The translations under genes were made by a program, and so were the position numbers. Positions 42,880-52,183 of a DNA stretch of 64,000 bases are shown here, in pieces. The stretch lies in NCBI RefSeq assembly GCF_023150065.1, contig NZ_JAKLLN010000004.1, positions 124,001-188,000 of the forward strand. The letters are read 5' to 3'. The stretch is from Zoogloea sp. Lineage in GTDB: Bacteria > Pseudomonadota > Gammaproteobacteria > Burkholderiales > Rhodocyclaceae. Numbering within the stretch: the first letter of the stretch is position 1; every line of letters begins with the position of its first letter. A model generated the notes under the pieces. That model was not told the origin of the DNA. It was given only the letters and a program-made list of their open reading frames with translations, and did not search any database.

Positions 42880-44226
42880 ATGCATATTCACATTCTTGGT
42901 ATCTGCGGCACCTTCATGGGTGGTATCGCCCTGCTGGCACGGGCGGCCGGCCACACCGTGACGGGCTGCGATGCCAACGTCTATCCCCCCATGAGCACCC
43001 AGCTGGAAGAGCAGGGCATCCGCCTTGTCGAGGGCTATGGGGTTGACCAGCTGGCCCTCAAGCCGGACGTGTTCGTGGTGGGCAACGCCATCTCCCGGGG
43101 CAATCCGCTCCTTGAGGAGATCCTCGACAAGGGGCTGCCTTATGTCTCCGGCCCCCAGTGGCTGGCCGAGAACGTGCTGCAGGGGCGCTGGGTGCTGGCG
43201 GTGGCCGGCACCCACGGCAAGACCACCACCACGTCCCTGCTGGCGTGGATACTCGAGGACGCCGGCCTCAAGCCGGGCTTCCTGGTGGGCGGGGTGCCCA
43301 AGAACTTCGGCCTGTCGGCGCGCCTGGGTGAGACGCCCTTCTTCGTCATCGAGGCCGACGAGTACGACACGGCCTTCTGCGACAAGCGCTCCAAGTTCGT
43401 CCATTACCGCCCGCGCACGGCCATCCTCAACAACCTGGAGTTCGATCACGCGGACATCTTCGCCGATCTGCAGGCCATCGAAACCCAGTTCCACCACCTG
43501 GTGCGGATCATCCCGCGCACGGGCCGGATCATCGCCAACGCCGCCGAGGAAACCCTGCCGCGGGTGATGCAGCGCGGTTGCTGGTCGGAGCTGGAATGGT
43601 TCAACGACGCTGCCGGCTGGTCGGTGGCCGAAGGCGCGACCGAGGACGAGGTGGTGGTGCGCCATCTGGGCAAGGAGATCGGCCGCCGGCGCCTGCCCCT
43701 GTCGGGCAGTCACAATCGCGCCAACGCCCTGGCCGCCATCGCGGCGGCTCGCCATGTGGGCGTCACGCCCGAGGTGGCGCTGGATGCCCTGACCCGCTTC
43801 GAGGGTGTGAAGCGCCGGCTCGAGTTGCGCGGCACCGTGCGTGGCGTGGCGGTATACGACGACTTTGCCCACCACCCGACGGCCATCACCCTCACCGTGG
43901 AGGGCCTGCGCCGCCAGGTGGGGGAGGCCCGCATCCTGGCCGTGCTGGAGCCCCGCTCCAACACCATGAAGCTGGGTGTGATGAAGGACCAGTTGCCGGC
44001 CAGCCTGGCCCAGGCCGACAAGGTCTTCTGCTACGGCGCCAACCTGGGCTGGGACGCCCGGGCCGCCCTCGAGCCCATCGCCGGCAAGACGGTGGTGGAG
44101 GACGACCTGGACGCGCTGGTGAAAGCCATCGTGGCCGAGGCCCGGGACGGTGACCGCATCCTGGTCATGAGCAACGGCGGCTTTGGCGGCATCCACGGCA
44201 AGCTGCTGGCGGCCCTGGCCGCCTGA
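42880..44226 (+). CDS. mpl: UDP-N-acetylmuramate:L-Ala-gamma-D-Glu-meso-DAP ligase
   Basis: A 448-aa Mur-ligase-family enzyme that recycles the murein tripeptide by joining it to UDP-MurNAc. The N-terminus is the Mpl-type MHIHILGICGTFMGG, the ATP site is AGTHGKTTTTSLL, and the middle and C-terminal domains carry FVIEADEYDTAFCDKRS, GSHNRANALAAIA and DDFAHHPTAI. Full length. It is the only plus-strand gene between the minus-strand acc/aro cluster and the convergent regulator gene. Confidence 0.97.
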   Translation: MHIHILGICGTFMGGIALLARAAGHTVTGCDANVYPPMSTQLEEQGIRLVEGYGVDQLALKPDVFVVGNAISRGNPLLEEILDKGLPYVSGPQWLAENVLQGRWVLAVAGTHGKTTTTSLLAWILEDAGLKPGFLVGGVPKNFGLSARLGETPFFVIEADEYDTAFCDKRSKFVHYRPRTAILNNLEFDHADIFADLQAIETQFHHLVRIIPRTGRIIANAAEETLPRVMQRGCWSELEWFNDAAGWSVAEGATEDEVVVRHLGKEIGRRRLPLSGSHNRANALAAIAAARHVGVTPEVALDALTRFEGVKRRLELRGTVRGVAVYDDFAHHPTAITLTVEGLRRQVGEARILAVLEPRSNTMKLGVMKDQLPASLAQADKVFCYGANLGWDARAALEPIAGKTVVEDDLDALVKAIVAEARDGDRILVMSNGGFGGIHGKLLAALAA

Positions 44227-44232
44227 GCGGCC

Positions 44233-46173
44233 TCAGCTCAGCATCCCGAACTGCTTGAGCTTGCGGTAGAGGGTGGCCCGGGCCACCTTCAGGCTGCGGG
44301 CGGCCGCCGACACGTTGCCGCCGCTGCGGGTCATGGCGGCCCTGACGGCCTCCAGCTCCAGCTCGCGCAGGCACATGTTGCGCACATCCGGCCGTGTCGT
44401 GGTCTGCGGAGCCTGGAAGGTCTCACGCTCCAGCAGCTCTTCGGGCAGGTGTTCGGGGCGGATCTCCGTGTCGTCCTCGGCCAGGGTCAGGGCAAGGCGC
44501 AGCACGTGGCCCAGCTGGCGGATGTTGCCCGGCCAGGGGTAGTGCATGAGGATGTGCGTGGCGTCCGCCGAGAGCCGGGGGGCGGCGGTGGCCGTGCCAG
44601 CCTCCCGGGCCAGCATTGAAGTGATCAAGGCCGCGCGGTCATCCCGGTCGCGCAGGGCGGGGAGGCACACCTTCACCCCCTTGATGCGGTAGTACAGGTC
44701 CTCGCGGAACAAGCCCTCGGCCACCCGTTCTTCCAGGCTGCGGTGGGTGGCAGTGATGATGCGGGCGTCGAAGCGGATCGGCCGGGCGCCACCCAGGCGG
44801 GTGAAGTTGCGCTCCTGGAGCACGCGCAGGAGGCGCCCTTGCAGCTCCAGGGGCATGTCGCCGATCTCGTCGAGGAACAGGGTGCCACCCCGGGCCAGTT
44901 CGAACTTGCCCGGCGCACCGCCCCGGCGCCCACCGGTGAAGGCGCCGTCTTCATAGCCAAAGAACTCCGATTCGATCAGCCCGGCCGGCAGGGACGAACA
45001 ATTGATCGCCACGAAGGGGCCGGCGGCCCGGTCGCTCTCGTCGTGCAGGCGGCGGGCCAGGACTTCCTTGCCGGTGCCGGTTTCGCCGTTGATGAGCACC
45101 GGGATGTCGCGCTCGAAGGCCCGGCGGGCGATGTGCAGGGCGCGCCCGGCGGGGCCGTCCATCCCGGCGCCGAGGGGGCTGGTGGCCGGGCGACTGTCGT
45201 CGGTGTTGCGCAGGGTCCGCACGGCGTTGCCGATCCGGGCCATCAAGGTGCTCCGGTCGCGGGCCTCGAAGCGGGCCTCGAAGCCCAGGCCGTCGTCGTT
45301 CCACAGCGTCCCCTGGGTGATCCGGCCGGACAGGGCCTGGTTGAAGGTTTCGGCCGGGCAGTCGAAAAGCTGGCTGAAGCCGGGGCTGCTGTCCCGTTCG
45401 GGGACGAGGTGCAGCAGCTGGCGGGCTGCCTGATTGGCGCCCAGCAGTTGCCCCGCGTCGTCAAAGACCATCACGCCCGCCAGCGGGGTGGCCAGCAGTT
45501 CCGGACGGGTGTGGAAACACAGGCGCAGGGAGCCCCCCAGATCGTCCAGCATGCGGTTCTCGATGGCGCGGGCGGCGATGGCCAGAGGTTCGAGCACCGT
45601 GATCGGGCTGCCGTCACAGTAGCGTGTGGCGTCGAGGATGCCCGCCAGCTGCCCGGCCGGATCGAACAGGGGCACCGAGGCACAGGCAAAGGGGCGGATC
45701 TCGTCGAGGAAATGCTCGGCGGCACGGATCACGATGGGCTGGCGCTCGATCAGGGCGCAGCCCAGGCCGTTGGTGCCGATGTCGGCCTCCAGGATGGAGC
45801 GGCCGACCTGGAAGATCTGGTTCAGGCCATCAAATGACGTCCCCGTACCGCACAGGGACTTGACCACCCGTCCGTCCGGGTCGGTGCACACGATGCCCCA
45901 GTGCCCCCGGGCCATCATCGTGCGCAGCCTTTCCATCTCGGGTAGCGCGCAGGCGACCAGGCGATGGTTGCGTTCGGTGACGGCCTGGGTCTGCTCCCGC
46001 GACACCGGGTTCATCACCCTGGCGTCGCCGGTCTGAAGCCCGTAAGCCAGGGATCGTTCCCACGATCGGATGACGGGCGGGCTGACGAGTCCGGCAGGGG
46101 ACTGTCCGCCTTCGAAGAATTGTCTGCGTCCTTGTTCCAGTCGTGCCTCGAACGAGGCGAGCTGCTCTCCCAT
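44233..46173 (-). CDS. Sigma-54-dependent transcriptional activator, AcoR-like
   Basis: A 646-aa regulator. ATG 46173 has the strong ribosome site GGAGGAG just upstream. The N-terminal third holds GAF/PAS-type sensor regions (from [17 protein letters not shown]). The AAA+ domain has Walker A GETGTGKE, Walker [13 protein letters not shown] and the sigma-54 contact loop, but that loop reads GAFTGG (residues 410-415) instead of GAFTGA. A Fis-type helix-turn-helix closes the protein ([20 protein letters not shown]). AcoR-like proteins respond to alcohols or related carbon sources, and it is transcribed away from the alcohol dehydrogenase it probably controls. Confidence 0.9.
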   Translation of the reverse strand: MGEQLASFEARLEQGRRQFFEGGQSPAGLVSPPVIRSWERSLAYGLQTGDARVMNPVSREQTQAVTERNHRLVACALPEMERLRTMMARGHWGIVCTDPDGRVVKSLCGTGTSFDGLNQIFQVGRSILEADIGTNGLGCALIERQPIVIRAAEHFLDEIRPFACASVPLFDPAGQLAGILDATRYCDGSPITVLEPLAIAARAIENRMLDDLGGSLRLCFHTRPELLATPLAGVMVFDDAGQLLGANQAARQLLHLVPERDSSPGFSQLFDCPAETFNQALSGRITQGTLWNDDGLGFEARFEARDRSTLMARIGNAVRTLRNTDDSRPATSPLGAGMDGPAGRALHIARRAFERDIPVLINGETGTGKEVLARRLHDESDRAAGPFVAINCSSLPAGLIESEFFGYEDGAFTGGRRGGAPGKFELARGGTLFLDEIGDMPLELQGRLLRVLQERNFTRLGGARPIRFDARIITATHRSLEERVAEGLFREDLYYRIKGVKVCLPALRDRDDRAALITSMLAREAGTATAAPRLSADATHILMHYPWPGNIRQLGHVLRLALTLAEDDTEIRPEHLPEELLERETFQAPQTTTRPDVRNMCLRELELEAVRAAMTRSGGNVSAAARSLKVARATLYRKLKQFGMLS

Positions 46174-46198
46174 GGTGTCTCCTCCATGTGGCCAGTTG

Positions 46199-46229
46199 CG
46201 AGTCAACCGGTGACACCGGTGTTGACTCG
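46199..46229. promoter_or_regulatory. Nested inverted repeat, candidate activator site
   Basis: Outer arms CGAGTCAAC and GTTGACTCG (9 bp, perfect) are 13 bases apart. Inside them ACCGGTG-A-CACCGGT (46206-46220) is a second perfect 7-bp inverted repeat. It lies in the divergent gap, 25 bases before the regulator start and 210 before the dehydrogenase start, a normal place for an upstream activating sequence. Confidence 0.6.
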
Positions 46230-46250
46230 TTTCAAGTCAGTGCTGAGTGG

Positions 46251-46274
46251 CCGGTCTTGCCAGGGGAAGACCGG
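46251..46274. promoter_or_regulatory. Second inverted repeat in the divergent gap
   Basis: CCGGTCTT-N8-AAGACCGG: perfect 8-bp arms, 22 bases after the first repeat and just before a sigma-54-like promoter. It could be a second regulator site or an attenuating hairpin. Confidence 0.5.
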
Positions 46275-46279
46275 GGTGC

Positions 46280-46296
46280 TTGGCCAAGTGTTTGAT
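46280..46296 (+). promoter_or_regulatory. Candidate sigma-54 (-24/-12) promoter of the alcohol dehydrogenase gene
   Basis: TTGGCCAAGTGTTTGAT has a strong -24 half (TTGGC) and, at the right spacing, TTGAT in place of TTGCW at -12. The orientation and the divergent AcoR-like gene support it; the off-consensus -12 half is the weak point. Confidence 0.4.
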
Positions 46297-46439
46297 TTTT
46301 ATTGGTTGTTATGAGTGTTTCCGGGGCGGCACGCTTGCTGCTGCAGAAGTGTTGCTGGTCCGGAACGACGTTTCGCCGCTGCTGTGAAACGCGTTCCACA
46401 TTAAAGAACTTCAATGAACGAAGTCAATCTGGAGACAAC

Positions 46440-48566
46440 ATGCAACGAACTTTCCCCCGCGGTCGCCAGGCCGTGATCGGGCTTGCCGGTCTGCTGGCCG
46501 GCGCCCTCGTCTGTCAGGCGGCCCTGGCCGCACCCAAGGGCTCCCCGGAGCATATCGCCGCAGTCACCGCCCGCATCGATGAAAGCGCCATCCGCGCCAA
46601 TGCCGCCCGCAGCACCGACTGGCCGGCCTACGGGCTCGATTACGCCGAAACCCGCCACAGCAAGCTCACCGGCATCCATGCCGGCAACGTGAATCAGCTC
46701 GGCCTGGCCTGGACCTACAACCTGGAGTCGTCCCGGGGCGTGGAGGCCACGCCGCTGGTGGTGGACGGCATCATGTACGTTACCGCGTCCTGGAGCGTGG
46801 TGCATGCGGTGGATGTACGCAGCGGCAAGCGGCTGTGGTCCTACGACCCCAAGGTGCCCCGCGAGTATGCCCAGAAGGGCTGCTGCGACGTGGTGAACCG
46901 GGGCGTTGCCCTGTACAGGGGCAAGGTCTTCGTGGGTACCTTCGACGGCCGCCTGGTGGCGCTGGATGCGGCCACCGGCAAGCCCGTGTGGGAAAAGGAC
47001 ACGGTTGAAGACCGCAGCCGCCCCTATACCGTGACCGGCGCGCCGCGGGTCATCAAGGGCAAGGTGATCATCGGCAATGGCGGTGCCGAATACGGGGTGC
47101 GGGGCTACCTCACCGCCTACGATGCCGAGACCGGCGAACAGAAGTGGCGCTGGTACACCGTGCCGGGCGATCCGGCCAAGCCCTTCGAGAACGACGCCAT
47201 GGCCAAGGCCGCCAAAACCTGGGACCCGGCCGGCCAGTGGTGGGTTGCCGGTGGCGGCGGGACGGTCTGGAACAGCATGACCTACGACCCCGAGCTCAAC
47301 CTGATGTACGTGGGCACCGGCAACGGCTCGCCCTGGAACCACCGCAAGCGCAGCCCCAAGGGTGGTGACAACCTCTACCTGGCCTCCGTCGTCGCCCTCA
47401 ACCCCGACACCGGCGAGTACGTCTGGCACTACCAGGAGACCCCGGGCGATAACTGGGACTACACCTCGGTGCAGGACATGATCCTCACCGACCTCAACAT
47501 CGCCGGCAAGAAGCGCAAGGTGATCCTGCACGCGCCCAAGAACGGCTTCTTCTTCGTGATCGACCGGACCAACGGCAAATTCATTTCCGCCAAGCCCTTC
47601 ACCGAGGTGAACTGGGCCACCGGTTATGACCGCAAGGGCCGGCCCATCGAGACGCCGCAGGCCCGCTCCCGGGAGGCCTTCGACAGCGTGCCCGGCCCCT
47701 TCGGTGGCCACAACTGGCATGCCATGTCCTTCAACCCGAAGACCGGCCTGGCCTACTTCCCGGTGCAGAACGTGCCCGTCAACCTGGCCGAGGACAAGGA
47801 CTGGCGCTTCAACGCCAACACCCCGGGCCAGCCCCAGTCGGGCACCGGCTGGAACCTGGGCATGCAAATCAACAGCCAGCCGCCCAAGAGCAAGGCCTTC
47901 GGCCGGCTGGTGGCCTGGGACCCGGTGAAGCAGAAAGAGGTGTGGCGCCAGGAATATGCCTCGCCCTGGAACGGCGGCACCCTCACCACCGCCGGCAACC
48001 TGGTGTTTGCCGGCACGGCGGACGGCCGCTTTGCCGCCTACAGTGCCGACAAGGGCGAGAAGCTGTGGGAGGCGCCCATCGGCGTCGGCATGGTAGCCCC
48101 GCCGGTGACCTACGAGGTGGATGGCCGCCAGTACGTGTCGATCGCCGTGGGCTGGGGGGGCGTCTTCGGGCTGTTCCAGCGCGCCACCGACAAGCACGAT
48201 CTGGGACGCGTCTACACCTTTGCGGTCGGGGCCAGTGCGCCGCTGCCCAAGGTGCCGGACTACCCCCTCGGCCAGCTCATCTCCGGCGTCAAGTACGACC
48301 CGGCCCACATCCCCGAAGGCACCAAGCTCTACGTGAGCAACTGCGTCTTCTGCCACGGGGTGCCGGGTGTGGACAAGGGCGGCAACATCCCCAACCTGGG
48401 CTACGTCCCGTCCGCTGACATCGAAAACCTGGGCGACTTCGTCTTCAACGGCCCCTTCGTGAAGAAGGGCATGCCCGACTTCACCGGCAAGCTCAGCCGG
48501 GAGGACGTGGAGAAGATCAAGGCCTTCATCCAGGGCACCGCCGACGCCATCCGGCCCAAGCCCTGA
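46440..48566 (+). CDS. PQQ-dependent quinohaemoprotein alcohol dehydrogenase
   Basis: A 708-aa periplasmic enzyme. ATG 46440 follows a GGAG site and starts a Sec leader (cleavage after ALAA). The PQQ propeller shows the vicinal cysteines GCCD (Cys148-149), the catalytic Asp in NWDYTSVQD (Asp340) and repeated tryptophan-docking strands. Two residues after Asp340 is Thr, not the extra Asp of lanthanide enzymes, so calcium is predicted. A C-terminal cytochrome c domain has CVFCH (635-639). This is the type II, haem-containing class that oxidises alcohols and passes electrons to cytochrome c. Confidence 0.95.
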   Translation: MQRTFPRGRQAVIGLAGLLAGALVCQAALAAPKGSPEHIAAVTARIDESAIRANAARSTDWPAYGLDYAETRHSKLTGIHAGNVNQLGLAWTYNLESSRGVEATPLVVDGIMYVTASWSVVHAVDVRSGKRLWSYDPKVPREYAQKGCCDVVNRGVALYRGKVFVGTFDGRLVALDAATGKPVWEKDTVEDRSRPYTVTGAPRVIKGKVIIGNGGAEYGVRGYLTAYDAETGEQKWRWYTVPGDPAKPFENDAMAKAAKTWDPAGQWWVAGGGGTVWNSMTYDPELNLMYVGTGNGSPWNHRKRSPKGGDNLYLASVVALNPDTGEYVWHYQETPGDNWDYTSVQDMILTDLNIAGKKRKVILHAPKNGFFFVIDRTNGKFISAKPFTEVNWATGYDRKGRPIETPQARSREAFDSVPGPFGGHNWHAMSFNPKTGLAYFPVQNVPVNLAEDKDWRFNANTPGQPQSGTGWNLGMQINSQPPKSKAFGRLVAWDPVKQKEVWRQEYASPWNGGTLTTAGNLVFAGTADGRFAAYSADKGEKLWEAPIGVGMVAPPVTYEVDGRQYVSIAVGWGGVFGLFQRATDKHDLGRVYTFAVGASAPLPKVPDYPLGQLISGVKYDPAHIPEGTKLYVSNCVFCHGVPGVDKGGNIPNLGYVPSADIENLGDFVFNGPFVKKGMPDFTGKLSREDVEKIKAFIQGTADAIRPKP

Positions 48567-48618
48567 ACCCGACCCCGATCCTGACCTTTAACCCCTCCGG
48601 AGCCCTGCCTCCCTCTTG

Positions 48619-48670
48619 CCGTGACCACCGTTTCACCCCCTCCCCTTCCGGGTGGTCACGGCCCTTTTTA
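48619..48670 (+). terminator. Rho-independent terminator after the alcohol dehydrogenase
   Basis: CCGTGACCACC pairs perfectly with GGTGGTCACGG (11 bp) around a 21-base loop and is followed by CCCTTTTTA, about 50 bases after the stop. The following genes probably have their own promoter or depend on partial read-through. Confidence 0.8.
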
Positions 48671-48728
48671 TTCCGGACCGGACGCGGCGACGTCCGGCCA
48701 TCGTGTTGCACACCATGAGGAGACACCC

Positions 48729-49586
48729 ATGAAGATGACCCGCTCCATTATCGCCGGCGCCTGCGCCGCCGCCCTCCTGACCCTGGCCACCGGCGGTGCC
48801 CGCGCCGACGTGCGCCCCGACCCGGGCGACTACACCGGCCTGCCGGCCGGCACCAACCTGCTCTTGGCCTACGCCCAGTTTCCCCGCGCCGACAAGGTGT
48901 ACAGCAACGGCAACAAGGTGGTGGATAACCTGGATCTGTCGGTCAATGCCGGCATCCTGCGTTATGTGCACTTCATGAAGCTGGGCGACTACATCATCGA
49001 CCCGCAGATCATCCTGCCCTTCGGCAGCCAGAAGATCGGCCTGTCCGACACCAAGAGCAGCGGCATCGGCGACGTGATCTTCGGCGGCACCCTGTGGACC
49101 ATCGCCGATCTGGCCAAGGGCGAGCACCTGGGCTGGTCGGTGTTCTTCACCGCCCCCACCGGCAGCGACAAGAACCAGGGCTTTGCCCTCAGCAACAACC
49201 GCTGGGCCACCGATTTGCAGGTGGGCTACATCCGCAAGCTCTCCAACAACTGGACGGTGGATCTGATCGGCGAGACCGAGTTCTACCAGGACCAGCGCGA
49301 CACCAAGTCGCAGAAGGACCCGCTGCTCCAGGCCCATGGCCACCTGCGCTACCACCTCAGTGACGCCACCTACGTGGCCGCCACCTACCGCCACGCCTGG
49401 GGCGCCAAGGAAACCCTGAATGGTGCCGACATTGCCGGGCGCAAGAACAACGGCACGGCGATGCTCACCTGGGCGTCCTTCGTGGACAAGCAGTGGCAGG
49501 TGCAGCTCCAGTACGTGCATGACCTGAAGGTGGAGGAGGGCCCCAAGATCAGCGCCCTCCAGGCCCGCCTGCTGTATGTCTATTGA
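48729..49586 (+). CDS. Outer-membrane SphA/meta-pathway-type protein
   Basis: A 285-aa protein. ATG 48729 follows a GAGGAG site. A Sec leader ends in GARA near residue 26 and the mature chain is a run of amphipathic beta strands (LGWSVFFTAPTGSDKNQGFA) closing in LQARLLYVY, as in small outer-membrane barrels. Homologues are annotated as phenol-degradation meta-pathway protein or SphA and lie beside aromatic or alcohol oxidation genes, where they may help substrate entry. Its place between dehydrogenase and aldehyde dehydrogenase supports that. Confidence 0.8.
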   Translation: MKMTRSIIAGACAAALLTLATGGARADVRPDPGDYTGLPAGTNLLLAYAQFPRADKVYSNGNKVVDNLDLSVNAGILRYVHFMKLGDYIIDPQIILPFGSQKIGLSDTKSSGIGDVIFGGTLWTIADLAKGEHLGWSVFFTAPTGSDKNQGFALSNNRWATDLQVGYIRKLSNNWTVDLIGETEFYQDQRDTKSQKDPLLQAHGHLRYHLSDATYVAATYRHAWGAKETLNGADIAGRKNNGTAMLTWASFVDKQWQVQLQYVHDLKVEEGPKISALQARLLYVY

Positions 49587-49611
49587 TGGCACCCCGTCCG
49601 AGGAGAGACCC

Positions 49612-51114
49612 ATGAACAGTTTTCACGGCATTGCCCTGCACCCCGATACCGCCGCTTTCCTGGCCCGCCCCCGCCGCATGCTGATCGGTGGCGAGTGGGT
49701 GGAGGCGGCCTCCGGCGCCAGCCTGCCAGTCACCGATCCGGCCAGCAACGAGGCCTTCTGCCATGTGCCCGCCGGCGACGCGGCCGACATCGAACGGGCC
49801 GTGGCCGCCGCCCGCCAGGCGTTTGAAAGCGGTGAATGGCCACGTCACCGCCCGGTGGACCGGGAGCGCCTGCTGCTGCGCCTGGCCGACCTGCTGGAAG
49901 CCCACGCTCAGGAGTTCGCCGAGCTGGAGGCTCTGGACAACGGCAAGCCGGTGATGATGGCGCGCCATGTGGACGTGGCCCTGTCCATCGACTTCATCCG
50001 CTACATGGCCGGCTGGGCCACCAAGATCGAAGGGCACACCATGGAGCTGTCGGTGCCCCTGGTGCGCGAGCGGGAGTTCTTCGGCTTCACCCGGCGCGAG
50101 CCGGTGGGGGTGGTGGGGGCCATCATCCCCTGGAACTTCCCCCTGCTGATGGCCGTGTGGAAGGTGGCGCCGGCCCTGGCCGCCGGCTGCACCATGATCC
50201 TCAAGCCGGCCGAGGACACGCCCCTCACCGCTCTGCGCCTGGGTGAGCTGGCCCTGGAGGCAGGCTACCCGGCCGGTGTGCTCAACGTGGTCACCGGCCT
50301 GGGGCACACGGCTGGTGCCGCCCTGGCCGCCCACCCGGGCATCCAGAAGATCGCCTTCACCGGGTCCACCGAGGTGGGCAAGCTGGTGGGAAAGGCTGCC
50401 ATGGAGAACATGACCCGGGTCTCCCTCGAACTGGGTGGCAAGAGCCCGGTGATCGTGCTGGACGACGTGGACCCGGCCGTTGCGGCGGCGGGGGCGGCCC
50501 AGGCCATCTTTTTCAATCAGGGGCAGGTGTGCACCGCGGGCTCCCGCCTGTATGTCCACAAGAGCCGCTTTGACGCGGTGGTGGACGCCCTCTCCGGCAT
50601 TGCGGCGGGCATGCGCCTGGGCCCGGGCATCGACCCGGCCACCCAGATCGGTCCCCTGGTGAGCAAGGTTCAGCAGGGGCGGGTGATGGAGTATGTGAAC
50701 AGCGGCTTTGCCGAAGGCGCCCGGGCGGCGGCGGGCGGCGCGGTGGGCGAGGGGCCAGGCTGCTTCGTGCAGCCCACCGTGCTGGTGGATGTGCGCGAGG
50801 ACATGCGCGTGGTGCGGGAGGAGATCTTCGGCCCTGTGGTGGTGGCCCAGCCCTTCGATGATGTGGAGGAGATTGCCCGGCGGGCCAACGACACGCCCTA
50901 CGGGCTGGCGGCCAGCATCTGGTCCAACGACCTGTCGCGGGTGCATCGCCTGATCCCGAAGATCAAGGCCGGGACGGTGTGGGTGAACTGCCACAACATC
51001 ATCGAGAACGTGATGCCCTTCGGCGGCTTCAAGCAGTCGGGCATCGGCCGCGAGGCCGGGCGTTCGGCCCTGGAGCTGTACACCGAGCCCAAGTCGGTGA
51101 TCATGATGCTGTGA
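49612..51114 (+). CDS. Aldehyde dehydrogenase
   Basis: A 500-aa NAD(P)-dependent aldehyde dehydrogenase. ATG 49612 follows GAGGAGAG. The catalytic Cys307 is in FNQGQVCTAGSRL and the general base Glu273 in SLELGGKSPV; FTGSTEVGK is the cofactor loop. It probably oxidises the aldehyde made by the PQQ dehydrogenase, after its uptake to the cytoplasm. It follows the barrel gene by 25 bases and converges on ctaA with only 12 bases between. Confidence 0.95.
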   Translation: MNSFHGIALHPDTAAFLARPRRMLIGGEWVEAASGASLPVTDPASNEAFCHVPAGDAADIERAVAAARQAFESGEWPRHRPVDRERLLLRLADLLEAHAQEFAELEALDNGKPVMMARHVDVALSIDFIRYMAGWATKIEGHTMELSVPLVREREFFGFTRREPVGVVGAIIPWNFPLLMAVWKVAPALAAGCTMILKPAEDTPLTALRLGELALEAGYPAGVLNVVTGLGHTAGAALAAHPGIQKIAFTGSTEVGKLVGKAAMENMTRVSLELGGKSPVIVLDDVDPAVAAAGAAQAIFFNQGQVCTAGSRLYVHKSRFDAVVDALSGIAAGMRLGPGIDPATQIGPLVSKVQQGRVMEYVNSGFAEGARAAAGGAVGEGPGCFVQPTVLVDVREDMRVVREEIFGPVVVAQPFDDVEEIARRANDTPYGLAASIWSNDLSRVHRLIPKIKAGTVWVNCHNIIENVMPFGGFKQSGIGREAGRSALELYTEPKSVIMML

Positions 51115-51126
51115 TCGGCGTGGCCC

Positions 51127-52164
51127 TCAGCGCAGGGCCTGCATCCGCCTGGGGAAGCCCGCCGCCTGAAAGGGTTGGCGGGCTTCGTTGCGCTGGAAGA
51201 CCCGGTAGCTGGCGGCCAGGGTGGCGCCGAGCAGCAGGGCTGCGCCGGTGTTGTGAGCGACGGCCAGGGCCAGGGGCAGCTGCAAGAGCACGTTGGCGAT
51301 GCCCAGGCCGATCTGCAGCACGAGGGCTGCCAGAACACACTGCCCGTAAAGGCGGGTCTCGGGGCGGGCCAGCAGGCGCAGGGCGAAGCCGCCGGCCAGC
51401 AGCAGGACCAGCGCCGCGCCCAGCCGGTGGACCCAGTGGATGGCGGTCAGGGCCGCACCGGACAGCAGCGCGCCGCTGGCGGTGGTGCCGAGCTCCCGGT
51501 CCAGGGTGAAGGCGTGGTGGGTGTCCATCTCGGGCCACCAGCTGCCCTGGCAGGTGGGAAAGTCGGCGCAGATGGCGGCGGCGTAATTGCTGCTCACCCA
51601 GCCCCCCAGGGCGATCTGCATCAACACGGCACCCAGGGCCAATACGGCCAGCAGGCGCAGTCCGCCCGGCAGGGCGGAAAGCCGGCGGGGCGATGCCAGG
51701 TCGCGCAGCACCAGCACCGCCAGCAGCGCCAGGGTGCTCATGCCGCCCAGCAGGTGGCTGGTGACGATGACCGGCTTGAGCAGTCGGGTGACGGTGAGCA
51801 TGCCCAGCAGGGCCTGCCCGGCCACCACGGCCAGCAGCAGCACCTCGAGCCAGGGGCTGCGTCGCTCGCGCTGGCGCCAGGCGAGCAGCGCGAGGGCCAG
51901 GATGGCCAGACCCAGCAGGCCGGCGGCGTAGCGGTGGATCATCTCCTTCCAGGCCTTGGGCGCCTCGACGGGTTGCCCGAAGTGCTGCTCGGCGGCGTGG
52001 ATTTCGTGGGCTTCGTCGGGCACCCCCACCAGCTGGCCGTAGCAGCCGGGCCAGTCGGGGCAGCCCAGGCCCGCGTCGGAGAGGCGCACGTAGGCCCCCA
52101 GGGACACCACCACCAGGGCCAGGAGCAGGGCCGCCAGGGCAAGCCTTCGATAGGTTCGGGTCAT
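51127..52164 (-). CDS. ctaA: Haem A synthase
   Basis: A 345-aa membrane enzyme with eight spans that oxidises haem O to haem A for the cytochrome oxidase encoded upstream in the same strand. The N-terminal pair of cysteines is in GCPDWPGCYG, and haem-ligand histidines occur in EMIHRYAAG, TSHLLGG, IHWVHRLGA and VAHNTGAA. It is the last gene of the oxidase operon. Confidence 0.96.
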   Translation of the reverse strand: MTRTYRRLALAALLLALVVVSLGAYVRLSDAGLGCPDWPGCYGQLVGVPDEAHEIHAAEQHFGQPVEAPKAWKEMIHRYAAGLLGLAILALALLAWRQRERRSPWLEVLLLAVVAGQALLGMLTVTRLLKPVIVTSHLLGGMSTLALLAVLVLRDLASPRRLSALPGGLRLLAVLALGAVLMQIALGGWVSSNYAAAICADFPTCQGSWWPEMDTHHAFTLDRELGTTASGALLSGAALTAIHWVHRLGAALVLLLAGGFALRLLARPETRLYGQCVLAALVLQIGLGIANVLLQLPLALAVAHNTGAALLLGATLAASYRVFQRNEARQPFQAAGFPRRMQALR

Positions 52165-52183
52165 GGGCGGGTCCGGGGGGCGA

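Noticed and set aside
46249-46260. TGG-CCGGTC-TTGC as a sigma-54 promoter
   Set aside because: The GG and GC elements are 8 bases apart instead of 10; the site at 46280 has the right spacing.
46401-48356. 651-codon minus-strand frame opposite the alcohol dehydrogenase
   Set aside because: Shadow frame; the plus strand has haem and PQQ motifs in order.
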